This document shows, piece after piece, positions 35,364 through 45,226 of a DNA stretch of 56,926 nt (positions are counted from its first letter, which is position 1; each line of letters begins with the position of its first letter). The notes beneath the pieces are model-generated. The model was not told where the DNA came from, searched no databases, and saw only the letters and a list, made by a program, of their open reading frames with translations. Source of the DNA: Anaerolineae bacterium (GTDB lineage: Bacteria; Chloroflexota; Anaerolineae; Anaerolineales; DRMV01); assembly GCA_011176535.1 (NCBI GenBank), contig DUEP01000009.1:1-56926 (forward strand). The letters are read 5' to 3'. The position numbers and the translations under genes are program-made.

Positions 35364-37028
35364 ATGATAGCCCATTGGCACTCGTTGTGGCAAGGCCGTC
35401 GTGGCCGTCAATTGCGGGAATATCTTACCGCATATCTGATGATCGCGCCCGCGCTTGCTCTGATCTTCACCTTCGGCATTTTCCCCATCTTCTTTGCCCT
35501 TTATGTCAGCTTGCACCGCTGGCACATCCGCCAGGGCAAGTTCCTCGGCCTGGGGAACTATGTGAAAGCCATCGACGCCCTGGCGTATGTGCTCTTTTTC
35601 GCCACCGCGTTGGGTTTGCTTTACTTAGGGTGGCGCACCCTGCAAAACATACGCCAGACCGCGCAAACCAACCGCGAGCAACCCTGGAGCCTGGCTGTAC
35701 CGGGCCTCGCCTTTACGGCGGCAGGGTTGCTTTTTTTGCGCTGGGGTGTCCTGGCGCTGCCTGCCGTGCTGGGGATCGCCGACAAAGCCCTGCACATGGA
35801 GCGCACGCCGGGATTGTTCCGCCGCCTGCTTTTCGAAGCCCTCAGTGAACCTCCCATTTGGAACGCCTTCTGGCAAAGCGTGGGGGGCTTGCTGGTCGCG
35901 GTCATCCTGGCCCAGTTGAGCCGCCGATGGTTTGCCTCGCCTCGGCGGACCACCTACCTGCTCCAATGGTTTAGCGGCAGCCTGTTCCTCACCGTGGGCG
36001 GCCTGACCGCCTGGTTCACCTACGCTCAGTTGCGGCAGGCCGTTCAGAAAGCCCTGGAAAGCGGCAAAGAGCCGTCCATGGGCATCCATGTGGTGCTCAT
36101 CACCTCAGGCTTGCTGCTATTGTGGGCTTCCTGGCGTCTGTGGCAAAGCGCCGTGCGCCACGACAACGACAAAGTGTTTCTCCTGCGGGGATTCGCGGCT
36201 TTGCTGCTCATCGTGGCTGGCTGGGTGCTCATCGGCGAATTGCCCCCGGTGATCCAGGAAGGCGATAAGAACCTCTGGGAAGGACTGCTGCACACCGTGT
36301 ATTACGCGCTGGGAACCATTCCCTTCCAACTCAGTATCGCGCTGGTGCTGGCCTATATTCTTTTCCAGAATGTCTGGGGGCGGGAATTCTTCCGGGTGGT
36401 GTACTTTTTACCCTATGTGACCCCGGCTGTGGCCAGCGCCGCCGTCTTCCGCCTGCTTTTCCTGGGCCATCCAGCCGGGTTGGTCAACCAGATCCTGCGC
36501 CTGGTGGGCATCCCCTCTCTCAAGTGGCTCTGGGAACCCCGGGGGGTGTTCCAAGTCATCGGCGACCTGTTGGGGATCTCCGTGCCTTCCTGGGCGGGCG
36601 GTCCCAGCCTGGCGCTCACGGTGGTCATCATTTACTCCATCTGGACTTTCGTGGGCTACGATACGGTGATCTACCTGGCCGGGCTGGGGAACATCGACCG
36701 CGAAATCAACGAGGCGGCGGCCATTGACGGCGCCAGCAGATGGCAAATCTTCCGCTATGTCACCCTGCCGCTGCTCTCGCCGACCACCTATTTCCTCTCG
36801 GTCATCGCCGTCATCGGCACCTTCAAAGCCTTCAACCACATCTATGTGATGCGCGAAGCCGCCGCATTGGGCACCATGGATACCTTCTCGGTGGTCATCT
36901 TTGACACCTTTTTCACCGATACGCGCTACGGCTACGCCTCGGCGATGGCCTTCATCCTCTTTGCCATCATTTTGCTCCTCACCTACTTCAACAACAAAAT
37001 CCAGGGCTCACGCGTGTTCTACCAATAG
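35364..37028 (+). CDS. Sugar ABC transporter permease (MalF/UgpA type) with large membrane insertion
   Basis: This 554-residue permease has the first membrane span (about 22-48), then [12 protein letters not shown]. Normal homologues (about 290-320 residues) continue there directly to the TLYYT-like segment, found here only at residue 309 ([14 protein letters not shown]). In between are about 230 extra residues (about 72-300) with five or six hydrophobic helices. The rest is standard: [18 protein letters not shown], and the EAA loop [27 protein letters not shown] near 447-473, which docks the ATPase. It is followed 13 bases later by the second permease. No ATP-binding protein is present nearby. 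Confidence 0.9.
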   Translation: MIAHWHSLWQGRRGRQLREYLTAYLMIAPALALIFTFGIFPIFFALYVSLHRWHIRQGKFLGLGNYVKAIDALAYVLFFATALGLLYLGWRTLQNIRQTAQTNREQPWSLAVPGLAFTAAGLLFLRWGVLALPAVLGIADKALHMERTPGLFRRLLFEALSEPPIWNAFWQSVGGLLVAVILAQLSRRWFASPRRTTYLLQWFSGSLFLTVGGLTAWFTYAQLRQAVQKALESGKEPSMGIHVVLITSGLLLLWASWRLWQSAVRHDNDKVFLLRGFAALLLIVAGWVLIGELPPVIQEGDKNLWEGLLHTVYYALGTIPFQLSIALVLAYILFQNVWGREFFRVVYFLPYVTPAVASAAVFRLLFLGHPAGLVNQILRLVGIPSLKWLWEPRGVFQVIGDLLGISVPSWAGGPSLALTVVIIYSIWTFVGYDTVIYLAGLGNIDREINEAAAIDGASRWQIFRYVTLPLLSPTTYFLSVIAVIGTFKAFNHIYVMREAAALGTMDTFSVVIFDTFFTDTRYGYASAMAFILFAIILLLTYFNNKIQGSRVFYQ

Positions 37029-37041
37029 GGGAGGCTGACCC

Positions 37042-37905
37042 ATGATTGCCAAAACCCAGTGGCGTTATCGCCTTCAACGCACCATGCTCCGCACCCTCAT
37101 GTACGCCGTCCTCGCCCTTGGGGCCGTCATTGCCATGCTCCCCTTTTTGTGGATGCTCTCCACCTCTCTCATGACCTTAGGGGAAGCCATCAACGGACGG
37201 TTGTTGCCCGAGGTTCCCCAGTGGCACAACTATGCCGTGGCCTGGAAAGAGGCCAACTTCTCCGAGTATTTCGTCAACTCGGTGCAAATCACCCTGATCA
37301 CCCTGGCCGGTGAACTGACCTTCAGCGTGCTGGCCGCCTATGCCTTCGCCCGGATTCGTTTTCCAGGGCGAGACATCATCTTCGGCATCCTGCTGAGCAC
37401 CATGATGATCCCGGCCATGGTGTTGGTCATCCCCAACTTCCTGACGGTGACCTGGCTGGGACGGGTCGGCCCCATCAAATGGGTCAACAACTGGCCCGCA
37501 CTGACCATCCCTTTCATGGGGAGCGTGTTCAGCATCTTCCTGTTGCGTCAGTTTTTCGCCCAGATTCCGAACGATTTGTTCGATGCGGCCCAAATCGACG
37601 GGGCCGGACACTGGCAATTTCTCTGGCATGTGGCCCTGCCCCTGGTCAAAGCGCCCATTTTGGTGATCACCGTCCTCTCCTTCATCGGCTCGTGGAACGC
37701 CCTGGCCTGGCCGCTGCTGGTGACCAACACGCCCGATTGGCGCCCCATCGCCGTGGGCTTGTATAATTTCATCGACGAAGCCGGTTCCGAACTCAACCTG
37801 CAAATGGCCGGCTCGGTGATCACCATCTTGCCCATTTTGATCCTTTACTTCCTCACGCAGCGTCAGTTCACCGAGAGCATCGCCCGCAGCGGCTTGAAAG
37901 GGTGA
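37042..37905 (+). CDS. Sugar ABC transporter permease (MalG/UgpE type)
   Basis: The 287-residue product has six predicted membrane spans and the cytoplasmic EAA loop [21 protein letters not shown] near 190-210 of the carbohydrate-uptake (CUT1) permease family. It pairs with the unusual MalF-type subunit upstream (13-base gap; GGGGAGG site). The binding protein follows after 84 bases containing a small hairpin (GGGTTT-CCGGC-AAACCC around 37949-37965). The missing ATPase is presumably a shared MsmK/UgpC-like protein elsewhere. Confidence 0.93.
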   Translation: MIAKTQWRYRLQRTMLRTLMYAVLALGAVIAMLPFLWMLSTSLMTLGEAINGRLLPEVPQWHNYAVAWKEANFSEYFVNSVQITLITLAGELTFSVLAAYAFARIRFPGRDIIFGILLSTMMIPAMVLVIPNFLTVTWLGRVGPIKWVNNWPALTIPFMGSVFSIFLLRQFFAQIPNDLFDAAQIDGAGHWQFLWHVALPLVKAPILVITVLSFIGSWNALAWPLLVTNTPDWRPIAVGLYNFIDEAGSELNLQMAGSVITILPILILYFLTQRQFTESIARSGLKG

Positions 37906-37989
37906 GGCGTTCGGTGGTACACTATAAACCGCCGTTCCGTAATCGCCGGGTTTCCGGCAAACCCACAAACCCTCAAGGAGGTGGTCGAA

Positions 37990-39447
37990 ATGTCTCGCAA
38001 ATGGTTCTTTGTGCTTGCCTTAGTGGCCTTGGTGTTGCCTCTTGCCCTCACGGGGTGCAAGAGCGCCACGCCGACGCCTGAGGCCCCGAAGGCCACGGAA
38101 GCCCCTGCCGCCACCGAGGCCCCTGCCGCCACCGAGGCCCCTGCGGCCACAGAAGCCCCCACCGAAGCGGCTCCCGAGTCCACCTTAGGGGTGAAGCCCG
38201 AGGACCTGCAGGGCGTCACCATCACCTTCTGGCATGTGTGGAGCCGCGGCACAGGTGAGGAGTTGCAAAAGTTGGTGGACGAGTTCAACGCCACCAACGA
38301 GTGGGGCATCACCGTCGTCGCCGAGAACCAGGGCGGTTACGGGGACATGTTCGACAAGATGAACGCCGCCATTCAATCGGGTGAACTGCCCAACATCACC
38401 GTGGGCTACCAGAACCAAGCCGCGGCCTGGGATCAGGCGGGCGAGATCATCGCCGACCTCAACCCCTACATCAACGACCCGGTGTTCGGCCTGAGCCAGG
38501 ACGAGGTTGCCGACTTCCTGCCCATTTTCTGGGATCAGGATGTGCTCAACGGCAAGCGCATGGGCATTCCGGCGCAGCGCTCCGGCCAGTTCATGTTCTA
38601 CAACGCCGGCTGGGCCAAGGAACTGGGCTTCGACAAGCCGCCGATGACCCCTGAAGAATTTCAGGCCCAGGTGTGCGCCGCGGCCGAGGCCAACAACAAC
38701 GACGACAACCCCGACAATGACGGCACGGGCGGCTACATCTACAACGCCGGTGCTTCGGTCATCGCGGGCTGGGTGTGGGCCTTTGGCGGCGACATCGTGG
38801 ACGCCGAGGGCAAGTACACCCTCAACACCCCCGAAATGCAGAAGGCCCTGGAGTACCTCTATGACCTCAAGCAGGCCGGCTGCGCCTGGCCCGGCGTGAA
38901 CCGCTACCCCAACCCCGAGTTTGCTTCCCGCCAGGCCCTGGTGACCACCAGCAGCATCGCCGGGATCCCCTACCAGGCCAAGGCCATGCAGGAGGCCGGC
39001 AGCACTGACGAGTGGACTTTGATCCCCTTCCCCGCCGCGGGTGACAAGCCCGTGATGGACATCTACGGTCCGTCCTTCTTCGTGGTCAAATCCACCCCGG
39101 AGAAGGAGGTCGCCTCCTGGCTCTTCCTCAAGTGGTTCACCATGCCGGAGAACCAGGCGCGCTGGGCCAAGGTGAGCGGCTACCTGCCCACCCGCAAGAG
39201 CACGGTGGAATACCTGAAGGATTACCTGCAGGAGAACCCGCAGTACGCCGCGGGCTTCAACGCCGTGTTCGGCGGCGAGGTCGAACTGAAGTTCGAGCCG
39301 CGGGATGCCTCCTGGAACGCGGTGCGCCGCGCCATCTTTGACAGCCTCAGCCAGGTCTTCGCCGACGACTTCACCAAGGACCAGATCCCTGCGCTGCTCG
39401 AAGAACTCCAGAAGACCGCCGACGACCTCTACGCCGAATACCACTAA
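37990..39447 (+). CDS. Sugar ABC transporter substrate-binding lipoprotein
   Basis: The 485-residue protein has a lipoprotein signal with lipobox LALTGC (Cys near 22), a linker made of TEAPAA repeats (about 32-58), and a solute-binding protein family 1 domain (ITFWHVWSRGTGEELQKLVDEF near 75, GIPAQRSGQFMFYN near 195, GPSFFVVKSTPEKEVASW near 355). It captures an oligosaccharide or polyol outside the membrane and delivers it to the two permeases upstream. The ATG at 37990 is chosen because AGGAGG precedes it; a GTG at 37981 would overlap that site. Confidence 0.93.
   Translation: MSRKWFFVLALVALVLPLALTGCKSATPTPEAPKATEAPAATEAPAATEAPAATEAPTEAAPESTLGVKPEDLQGVTITFWHVWSRGTGEELQKLVDEFNATNEWGITVVAENQGGYGDMFDKMNAAIQSGELPNITVGYQNQAAAWDQAGEIIADLNPYINDPVFGLSQDEVADFLPIFWDQDVLNGKRMGIPAQRSGQFMFYNAGWAKELGFDKPPMTPEEFQAQVCAAAEANNNDDNPDNDGTGGYIYNAGASVIAGWVWAFGGDIVDAEGKYTLNTPEMQKALEYLYDLKQAGCAWPGVNRYPNPEFASRQALVTTSSIAGIPYQAKAMQEAGSTDEWTLIPFPAAGDKPVMDIYGPSFFVVKSTPEKEVASWLFLKWFTMPENQARWAKVSGYLPTRKSTVEYLKDYLQENPQYAAGFNAVFGGEVELKFEPRDASWNAVRRAIFDSLSQVFADDFTKDQIPALLEELQKTADDLYAEYH
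38101..38154 (+). repeat. Three 18-bp tandem repeats in the lipoprotein linker
   Basis: Unit GCCCCTGCCGCCACCGAG (38101-38118) is repeated exactly at 38119-38136 and with three changes at 38137-38154, encoding APAATE. It lies in the flexible linker between lipid anchor and binding domain. Confidence 0.8.
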
Positions 39448-39469
39448 CCCCGTGGGCGCGGAGAACCCT

Positions 39470-39507
39470 GACCTGCCAGGCGCTTTGCCTGGCAGGTCTT
39501 TTTGTTT
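39470..39507 (+). terminator. Strong rho-independent terminator after the ABC importer
   Basis: GACCTGCCAGGC and GCCTGGCAGGTC form a perfect 12-bp stem with loop GCTTT, followed by TTTTTGTTT. Confidence 0.85.
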
Positions 39508-39534
39508 GACACCATGGCCCCCTTAGGGTATATT
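39506..39534 (+). promoter_or_regulatory. Strong promoter for bpsA
   Basis: TTGACA (39506-39511), exact 17-base spacer, TATATT (39529-39534). It begins inside the T-tract of the preceding terminator. Start of bpsA is 84 bases downstream. Confidence 0.7.
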
Positions 39535-39617
39535 TTCCCCATCGTCAGTGGCGACCGAGCGGGTTCCCGGCGGGGCCTGCTCGGTTGCTTCTCATCCCTC
39601 TCTCTGCCGAGGTGACC

Positions 39618-40667
39618 ATGGAGGTCTTCCCCAAGAATCGCGCTCTTCAACGCATCGCCCAGCAAATCCTGCAAAGCCTGCGCCAGGGGCCACAAAGCCC
39701 CTATCGGCTCATCGACGCCCAGGATGGCTCCCTGCCCGAATTTCTGCAGGTGTGGCAGACGCTTCAGGAACAAGGCTTGCTCCGGGTGGCGCAGGGCAAG
39801 GCCAGCCTTACGCCGCAGGGGGAACAGACCGCCGAGGGCCTACGCCCCGCAGAAGGCGTGCGCTGCCCCCACTGCGCGGGCACAGGCTATCGGCTCGCCC
39901 CCTTCCATCAGGAGGTGCTGAAACGCTACCGCGCGTTGATCCGCCATCGTCCCCCGGCGACAGAGGCCTACGATCAGGGCTACATCGACCCCGAGGGGGT
40001 GGTGCGCCGGTTGGCTTTCATTCACGAGCGGGGCGACCTCAACGGCACCCGGCTTTTCATCGTGGGCGACGACGACCTGCTGAGCCTCGCCGCCGCGCTG
40101 ACCGGTTTGCCCGAGCACATCACAGTGGTGGACATCGACCAGCGCATCGTGGATTTCATCAATCAAACCGCCAGGGCGCAGGGCTTGCCCATTGGGGCCG
40201 CGGTTTACGATGTGCAACAGGCCTTCCCGGCCCACTGGCAGGGGCACTACGATTTGTTCATCACCGACCCCGTGGAAACCTTGCCCGGGCTGGAGTTATT
40301 CCTCTCCCGGGGCGTCTCCACCCTCAAAGGGCTGGGGTGTGCCGGATACTTTGGGTTGACCACCCTGGAAGCCTCCCGAAAGAAATGGCTAGCCATCCAG
40401 GAGATGATTCACCGGATGGGGTTCGTCATCACCGACATCCGCCGCCGGTTCAATGTGTACCCCGACGAAGGGGAGACCAACTTCTTCCGCTACCAGGAGA
40501 AACTCCCCATCGTGCAGAAACTGGGCCTCCAGGTAGACTACAACTGGTACACCTCGGCGCTCTACCGTATTGAGGCGGTGAAAACGCCCCGCCCCGTGGT
40601 CACAGGCCCGCGGATCATCGACGAGCAGGTGTACAAAGACGAAGAAAGTTGGGCTACCCCCAAATGA
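39618..40667 (+). CDS. bpsA: N4-bis(aminopropyl)spermidine synthase (branched-chain polyamine synthase)
   Basis: BpsA adds aminopropyl groups to the central nitrogen of spermidine, giving branched polyamines found in thermophiles. The 349-residue product has an N-terminal winged-helix-like region (about 8-75), a CPHCAGTGY zinc-like pair near 83, and the catalytic Rossmann domain with LFIVGDDDLLSLA (GDDDL near 150) and ITDPVETLPGL near 214, matching the family's GDDD and DPPET-type signatures (here DPVET). The C-terminus has NFFRYQEK and DYNWYTSALYRIE. The start at 39618 follows GAGGTGACC. It uses decarboxylated SAM, supplied by SpeD about 23 kb away. Confidence 0.88.
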   Translation: MEVFPKNRALQRIAQQILQSLRQGPQSPYRLIDAQDGSLPEFLQVWQTLQEQGLLRVAQGKASLTPQGEQTAEGLRPAEGVRCPHCAGTGYRLAPFHQEVLKRYRALIRHRPPATEAYDQGYIDPEGVVRRLAFIHERGDLNGTRLFIVGDDDLLSLAAALTGLPEHITVVDIDQRIVDFINQTARAQGLPIGAAVYDVQQAFPAHWQGHYDLFITDPVETLPGLELFLSRGVSTLKGLGCAGYFGLTTLEASRKKWLAIQEMIHRMGFVITDIRRRFNVYPDEGETNFFRYQEKLPIVQKLGLQVDYNWYTSALYRIEAVKTPRPVVTGPRIIDEQVYKDEESWATPK

Positions 40668-40704
40668 GCGTAGGGCAGGTCCCACACGCAAGGACGGTGG
40701 CGTG

Positions 40705-43140
40705 ATGCCGTTTTCCCAAATTCGTTGCACAGGGATGCTCCTCCTCCTGGCGGCCCTCTTTGGGTTGGCGGGCTGCAACCTGCCGGCACAAAGCCTGCCC
40801 TGGAGCGCCACGGCCACCCCGACGCCGACGGCCACCTACACGCCTACCCCATCCCCCACCCCTACGGCCACCCCCACGTCGACACCCACCCTCATTCCTG
40901 ATCGGCTACGCGAGGCCCAGCGCCAACTGTTCTACGGCGATTGGGACGCAGCGCTGCAGGCCTACCAACTGGCTTACGCCCAGGCCGACCCCAAAACCCA
41001 GGCCCGCGCGCTGGTCGGGCAGGGGCGCGCCCTGCTTTACGCCCGCCGTTATGTGGAGGCCCTGGCCACGCTGCGCAAGGTCGTCCAGCGGTTTCCCCAG
41101 GAACACGATGCCCGCGCCGACGCCGCCTTCTTTATCGCGCAGACCTATGCGGTCCTGGGTCGCTGGGCCGAGGCAGCCCAGGCCTACCAGGAATACCTCC
41201 AAAACCGCCCCGGCTTCATCGACGCCTACATCCACGAATGGCGCGGCGATGCCCTGTTCAACGCCGGGGACTACGCCGGCGCCGTCCAGGCCTACCAGGC
41301 CGCCCTGGACGCCCCCCATCTTCCAGAGCGCGAGTACGGCCTCCTTCTCGGCATGGCGCGCGCCTATCACCAGCAGGAGGACTACACGAAAGCCATCGAG
41401 CTTTACCGCCAACTCTACCTCTCCACCCACCAGGTGTACCGGCTGGCCTACCTGGATTACCTCATAGGGGATGCCTACCTTCGTTCCGGCGATCCGGCCC
41501 AGGCCTACGCCGCTTTCCAGGACGCCGTGACCAACTATCCCTCGGCCTACGGGGCCTATCTGAGCCTGGTCGCCCTGGTGGACGCCGACCAGCCCGTGGA
41601 TGACTTTCAGCGCGGTCTGGTGGACTACTACGCCAACCAGTATGGTCCGGCGGTGGAGGCGCTGCAACGCTATCTCAACACCCAACCCCAGGGCTCCCAC
41701 CGCGCCGCGGCCTACTACTACCAGGGGCTGGCTCAACGGGCCCTGGGCAAGCCCGAACAAGCCCTCGCCGCCTGGAACCTACTGATCGAACAGTTCCCCG
41801 ACGCCGCCCTCTGGGATGAGGCCTGGGAGCAAACGGCTTACACGCTGTGGGCCTGGCTGGACCGCTACCAGGAAGCCAGCCAAACCCTGGTGCGCTTCGT
41901 CAACCAGGTTCCCAATCACCCCCGCGTGGCCGAGTTCCTCTTCGATGCTGCCCTCATCCAGGAACGCGCCAAAAAACTGGACGCCGCCATCGCCCTGCTG
42001 GAAGAAGTAACTGCTCGTTACCCGGGCACGCCCTACGCCTACAAAGCCCTCTATCGGGCCGGCGTGCTCCGCTATCGCACGGGGGATTGGCAGGCAGCCT
42101 TAGAGACCTTCCAGCGGGCCACCGGCTACACTGCCGGACCAGAAGAACTGGCGGCGGTGTACCTGTGGATCGGCAAGGCGTATCAGGCAGGCCAGCAACC
42201 GCTGGAAGCCCAAACCGCCTGGGAGCGGGCTGCGGCTGCCGCCCCCACCGCCTATTACAGCGAACGAGCCCGCGATCTGCTGCACCGCCGCCCGCCTTTT
42301 GACCCGCCGCAAACCTACAACCTGGGTGTCGATTGGGAAGCCGAATACGCCCAGGCCGCCCAATGGGTGCGGGAGGCCTTCGCCCTCCCTGCGGACCTGG
42401 ATCTCAGCGCCCCGGGCGTGCTACTCGACGACCCGCGCACCCTCCGCGCCGCCGAATTGTGGCGGTTAGGGAAATACGCCGAAGCCCGCAGCGAACTGGA
42501 GGCGCTGCGCAACGACCTCCAGGACGACCCGGCCCAACTGCTCCGGCTGAGCAAATTCGCGTTGGACCTGGGGGCCTATCGTGTGGCCGCTTTTGCCGCC
42601 AGGGGGGTGCTAGACCTCGCCGGACTGCCCGAAACCCGTTTGCTCTCCGCTCCCCATTACTTCTCCCACCTCCGTTTTGGCCCCTTCTTCGCCGACCTAG
42701 TGGCGCCGCTGGCGCAAACCTACGACTTCCACCCCCTGTTTCTCCTGGCCGTCATCCGTCAGGAAAGCCTGTTCGAGCCTTTCGTCACCTCTTCCGCCGG
42801 GGCGCGAGGGCTCATGCAAATCATCCCCAGCACCGGGGAGGAAATCGCCCAACAACTGGGCTGGCCTCCCGACTTCACCGAGGAAGACCTGGAACGCCCC
42901 AAAGTCAACCTGACCTACGGCGCTTACTACTTGGCCCGTCAGCGGGACTTTTTAGGCGGGGATCTCTTCGCCGCCCTGGCCGCTTACAACGGCGGCGCTG
43001 GCAACGCCCTCCGCTGGCAGGAGACCGCTGGCGACGACCCGGATATCTTCCTGGAAACCGTGTCCTTCACCCAAACCCGGAATTACATCCGGCGGGTGTA
43101 CGAAACCTTCGTCATCTACCGGCAACTGTATGCCCCCTGA
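40705..43140 (+). CDS. TPR-repeat lytic transglycosylase lipoprotein (Slt70-like)
   Basis: The 811-residue protein has a lipoprotein signal (LAGC, Cys near 24), a Thr-Pro linker (about 36-64) typical of Chloroflexota surface proteins, about 550 residues of TPR-like helical repeats (LREAQRQLFYGDWDAALQAY onward), and a C-terminal SLT domain. There AVIRQESLFEP holds the catalytic Glu near 688, SSAGARGLMQIIPST is the second motif and AAYNGGAGNALRW the third. It cleaves peptidoglycan glycan strands. An in-frame GTG lies one codon before the ATG chosen. It follows bpsA by 37 bases. Confidence 0.92.
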   Translation: MPFSQIRCTGMLLLLAALFGLAGCNLPAQSLPWSATATPTPTATYTPTPSPTPTATPTSTPTLIPDRLREAQRQLFYGDWDAALQAYQLAYAQADPKTQARALVGQGRALLYARRYVEALATLRKVVQRFPQEHDARADAAFFIAQTYAVLGRWAEAAQAYQEYLQNRPGFIDAYIHEWRGDALFNAGDYAGAVQAYQAALDAPHLPEREYGLLLGMARAYHQQEDYTKAIELYRQLYLSTHQVYRLAYLDYLIGDAYLRSGDPAQAYAAFQDAVTNYPSAYGAYLSLVALVDADQPVDDFQRGLVDYYANQYGPAVEALQRYLNTQPQGSHRAAAYYYQGLAQRALGKPEQALAAWNLLIEQFPDAALWDEAWEQTAYTLWAWLDRYQEASQTLVRFVNQVPNHPRVAEFLFDAALIQERAKKLDAAIALLEEVTARYPGTPYAYKALYRAGVLRYRTGDWQAALETFQRATGYTAGPEELAAVYLWIGKAYQAGQQPLEAQTAWERAAAAAPTAYYSERARDLLHRRPPFDPPQTYNLGVDWEAEYAQAAQWVREAFALPADLDLSAPGVLLDDPRTLRAAELWRLGKYAEARSELEALRNDLQDDPAQLLRLSKFALDLGAYRVAAFAARGVLDLAGLPETRLLSAPHYFSHLRFGPFFADLVAPLAQTYDFHPLFLLAVIRQESLFEPFVTSSAGARGLMQIIPSTGEEIAQQLGWPPDFTEEDLERPKVNLTYGAYYLARQRDFLGGDLFAALAAYNGGAGNALRWQETAGDDPDIFLETVSFTQTRNYIRRVYETFVIYRQLYAP

Positions 43141-43150
43141 ACAAAACCAG

Positions 43151-43177
43151 ACCGCCGACGGATCGTCCGTCGGCGGT
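43151..43177. terminator. Bidirectional terminator after the lytic transglycosylase
   Basis: ACCGCCGACGGA-TCG-TCCGTCGGCGGT is a perfect 12-bp stem between two convergent genes; the plus side is followed by TGTGTG rather than a T-run. Confidence 0.65.
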
Positions 43178-43217
43178 TGTGTGTTCCGTGCGCGTTTGCT
43201 TTGCTGCCCGCACGCCG

Positions 43218-44957
43218 TTATGGCGTCGTCGTTCCCTCCTCCAGGGTCGGGAGCACGGACGCCGGCGCGGCCTGCATGTGCCACTTGTGAATTCCGTTGA
43301 AACGATCGCTCAAGTCGAACACCGGCCCCAGCCGGATCCCCTGCACTGTGGCATCCACGGCATAGGTGTAAAGGGGGTAAAAGAGGGGCAACGCCGGCAA
43401 TTCACGGGCGAAGTACACCTGAAAGTTGCGGTACAACTTCATCCGCTGGGCCATGTCGGGGGTGGTGCGCGCCTGTTCCAGATACTCGCTGGCCCGACGG
43501 TCATCCCACATACTGTAGTTCTGCCCCCCGGTGATCATCGCCTGATGCCAGAAAGGATAGGGGTCCGGATCCGGCGTGCGGCTCAGATCCAGGTCCACCA
43601 ACGCTGCCTGATAGGTGCGCGGCTCCAGGTAGTCGCTGATGAGCCGGCCGTACCCCACTGGCACCAGATTGACCGCCACACCTAACGCCGCCCAATCTTC
43701 CCGAATGGCTTCCGCCAGGGCCTGATGCTTTTCATCGTCCGGATAGACCAGATCAAAGGCCAACTTCTGGTCGTCCTTGGCCCGCACTTTGGCCCCCTCC
43801 TCGGGGAAAGTGTATTTCGCCTCCCGCAGCAGGCTCACCGCCCCCTGGGGGTCATACGCCACCCTGGGCACCCCGTCGTAATACGCCCAGGTGCCCGGGA
43901 AAATCGGGCCGTCGGCCAGAATCGCCTGCCCTTGCAGAATGCGATCCACCATCCACTGGCGATTCAGCCCTCGATACAGAGCGCGGCGGACCACAGGGTC
44001 CTGGAAGAACGGCACCTCGGAGTTCTGCAGATTGAACAAAATCAAACTCAGTTTGGGCAACCGGGCGGTGTAGAAGTTCAAATTGGGCTCCGCCAGCGTC
44101 GCAGCAAGAATGTCCGGCGTTATCCGATCAATACCCAGCACTTCCTCAGCCCGATAGGCCTGCAGGGCTTCTTGAGGCGAGGCGTAATAGCGAAAAGTCA
44201 CCTGGTCAATGTATGGCCGACCCAAATAGTAGTACTCGTTGGCCCGCAGGACGACCCCGGTAATCGCTTCGTGCTCTACCAGCAAATGGTCAAACTGGTA
44301 GGGCCCACACCCCAGGGGCTGCAGATTCAGCGGGGAATCGGGGATTTGCTCCGGCGGCACATTGGCCCACACATGTTTGGGCACCAGGCCAAAGGTCAGG
44401 TAATCGAGGAAAGGGGCAAAAGCCTCCGGCAAACGGAACTGGATGGTGCGCCCATCGCCTAAGGGCTCCACCTCCACCTCGGACCAGAAAGCCCGCACAT
44501 CGGTTGGGACGGGCAGCGCGGGGTTGCGCATCAACTCCACGGTGAACACCACATCTTCCGCCGTGACAGGCTGACCATCGTGCCAGGTCACGCCATCCCG
44601 CAGGGCGAAATTGTAGATCGTGCCGTCTTGAGAAATCCCCCACGACTCGGCCACAGCGCCTTGGGGCACGCCCCGGCTGTCAAAACGGATCAGGGAGCAG
44701 TAGAGCAACCGATCCACATCCCGATCCACGCGGTTATAGCCGTCGAGCAGAGGATTGAAACGGGCAGGCTGCCCCACCAGGGCTTCGATGTAATGCCCAC
44801 CGCTCACCGGGGTCGGGGCCAGGGCCGGGTTTCCGCCGGGCAGGGGCTGTTCGCGGCTTTGTTGCTGCCAGAGCAACGCCCCCACGACCACCAGCGCGAC
44901 CACAGCCAGCACCACCAGCACCCGAAAGCGCTGCCACAAACTCTTTTGAGTGTCCAT
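43218..44957 (-). CDS. Peptide/nickel-type ABC transporter substrate-binding protein, membrane-anchored
   Basis: The 579-residue protein belongs to solute-binding family 5: GVPQGAVAESWGISQDGTIY, FALRDGVTWHDGQPVTAEDVVF near 120, and KLSLILFNLQNSEVPFFQDPVVRRALYRGLNRQ near 305. The N-terminus has one hydrophobic span (about 16-32) without a lipobox Cys, so it is a transmembrane-anchored or signal-peptide form. No permease or ATPase genes lie nearby. The ATG at 44957 is used; a TTG three codons upstream is also possible, since SecG ends 15 bases upstream and a clear ribosome site is missing. Ligand unknown: oligopeptide, metal or sugar. Confidence 0.88.
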   Translation of the reverse strand: MDTQKSLWQRFRVLVVLAVVALVVVGALLWQQQSREQPLPGGNPALAPTPVSGGHYIEALVGQPARFNPLLDGYNRVDRDVDRLLYCSLIRFDSRGVPQGAVAESWGISQDGTIYNFALRDGVTWHDGQPVTAEDVVFTVELMRNPALPVPTDVRAFWSEVEVEPLGDGRTIQFRLPEAFAPFLDYLTFGLVPKHVWANVPPEQIPDSPLNLQPLGCGPYQFDHLLVEHEAITGVVLRANEYYYLGRPYIDQVTFRYYASPQEALQAYRAEEVLGIDRITPDILAATLAEPNLNFYTARLPKLSLILFNLQNSEVPFFQDPVVRRALYRGLNRQWMVDRILQGQAILADGPIFPGTWAYYDGVPRVAYDPQGAVSLLREAKYTFPEEGAKVRAKDDQKLAFDLVYPDDEKHQALAEAIREDWAALGVAVNLVPVGYGRLISDYLEPRTYQAALVDLDLSRTPDPDPYPFWHQAMITGGQNYSMWDDRRASEYLEQARTTPDMAQRMKLYRNFQVYFARELPALPLFYPLYTYAVDATVQGIRLGPVFDLSDRFNGIHKWHMQAAPASVLPTLEEGTTTP

Positions 44958-44972
44958 AGAAGCCAAAAACGC

Positions 44973-45197
44973 CTACCCGACCACGATGACCGAGGCAATG
45001 GCCAGCAAGAAGAAAATCACGCTCAAGGCAATGGTGATGTTGAACAGGGTTTTCTCCAGGCCACGCCGCGTGGTCGCAAAGGTGCCCATGTCGCCCCCCG
45101 TCAAGCCCCCCAAACCGGCGCCTTTGCTTTGCAAAACCACACTCACGATCAGGGCAATTGAAGTTATAATCAAGGCCAGGTTCAAATAAGTTTCCAA
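44973..45197 (-). CDS. secG: Preprotein translocase subunit SecG
   Basis: This 74-residue protein has two membrane spans (about 4-22 and 52-72) around the conserved KGAGLGGLTGGDMGTFATTRRGLEKTLFNIT segment of SecG. It assists SecA-driven translocation. The start is a TTG at 45197, supported by GGAGG five bases upstream. An earlier in-frame start would give an implausible Arg-rich tail. The gene is followed by the binding-protein gene after 15 bases, so both share the promoter at 45259-45287. It is far from secA (2000). Confidence 0.85.
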   Translation of the reverse strand: METYLNLALIITSIALIVSVVLQSKGAGLGGLTGGDMGTFATTRRGLEKTLFNITIALSVIFFLLAIASVIVVG

Positions 45198-45226
45198 AGC
45201 AACCTCCCATGTCGTGCGCAAGAATT

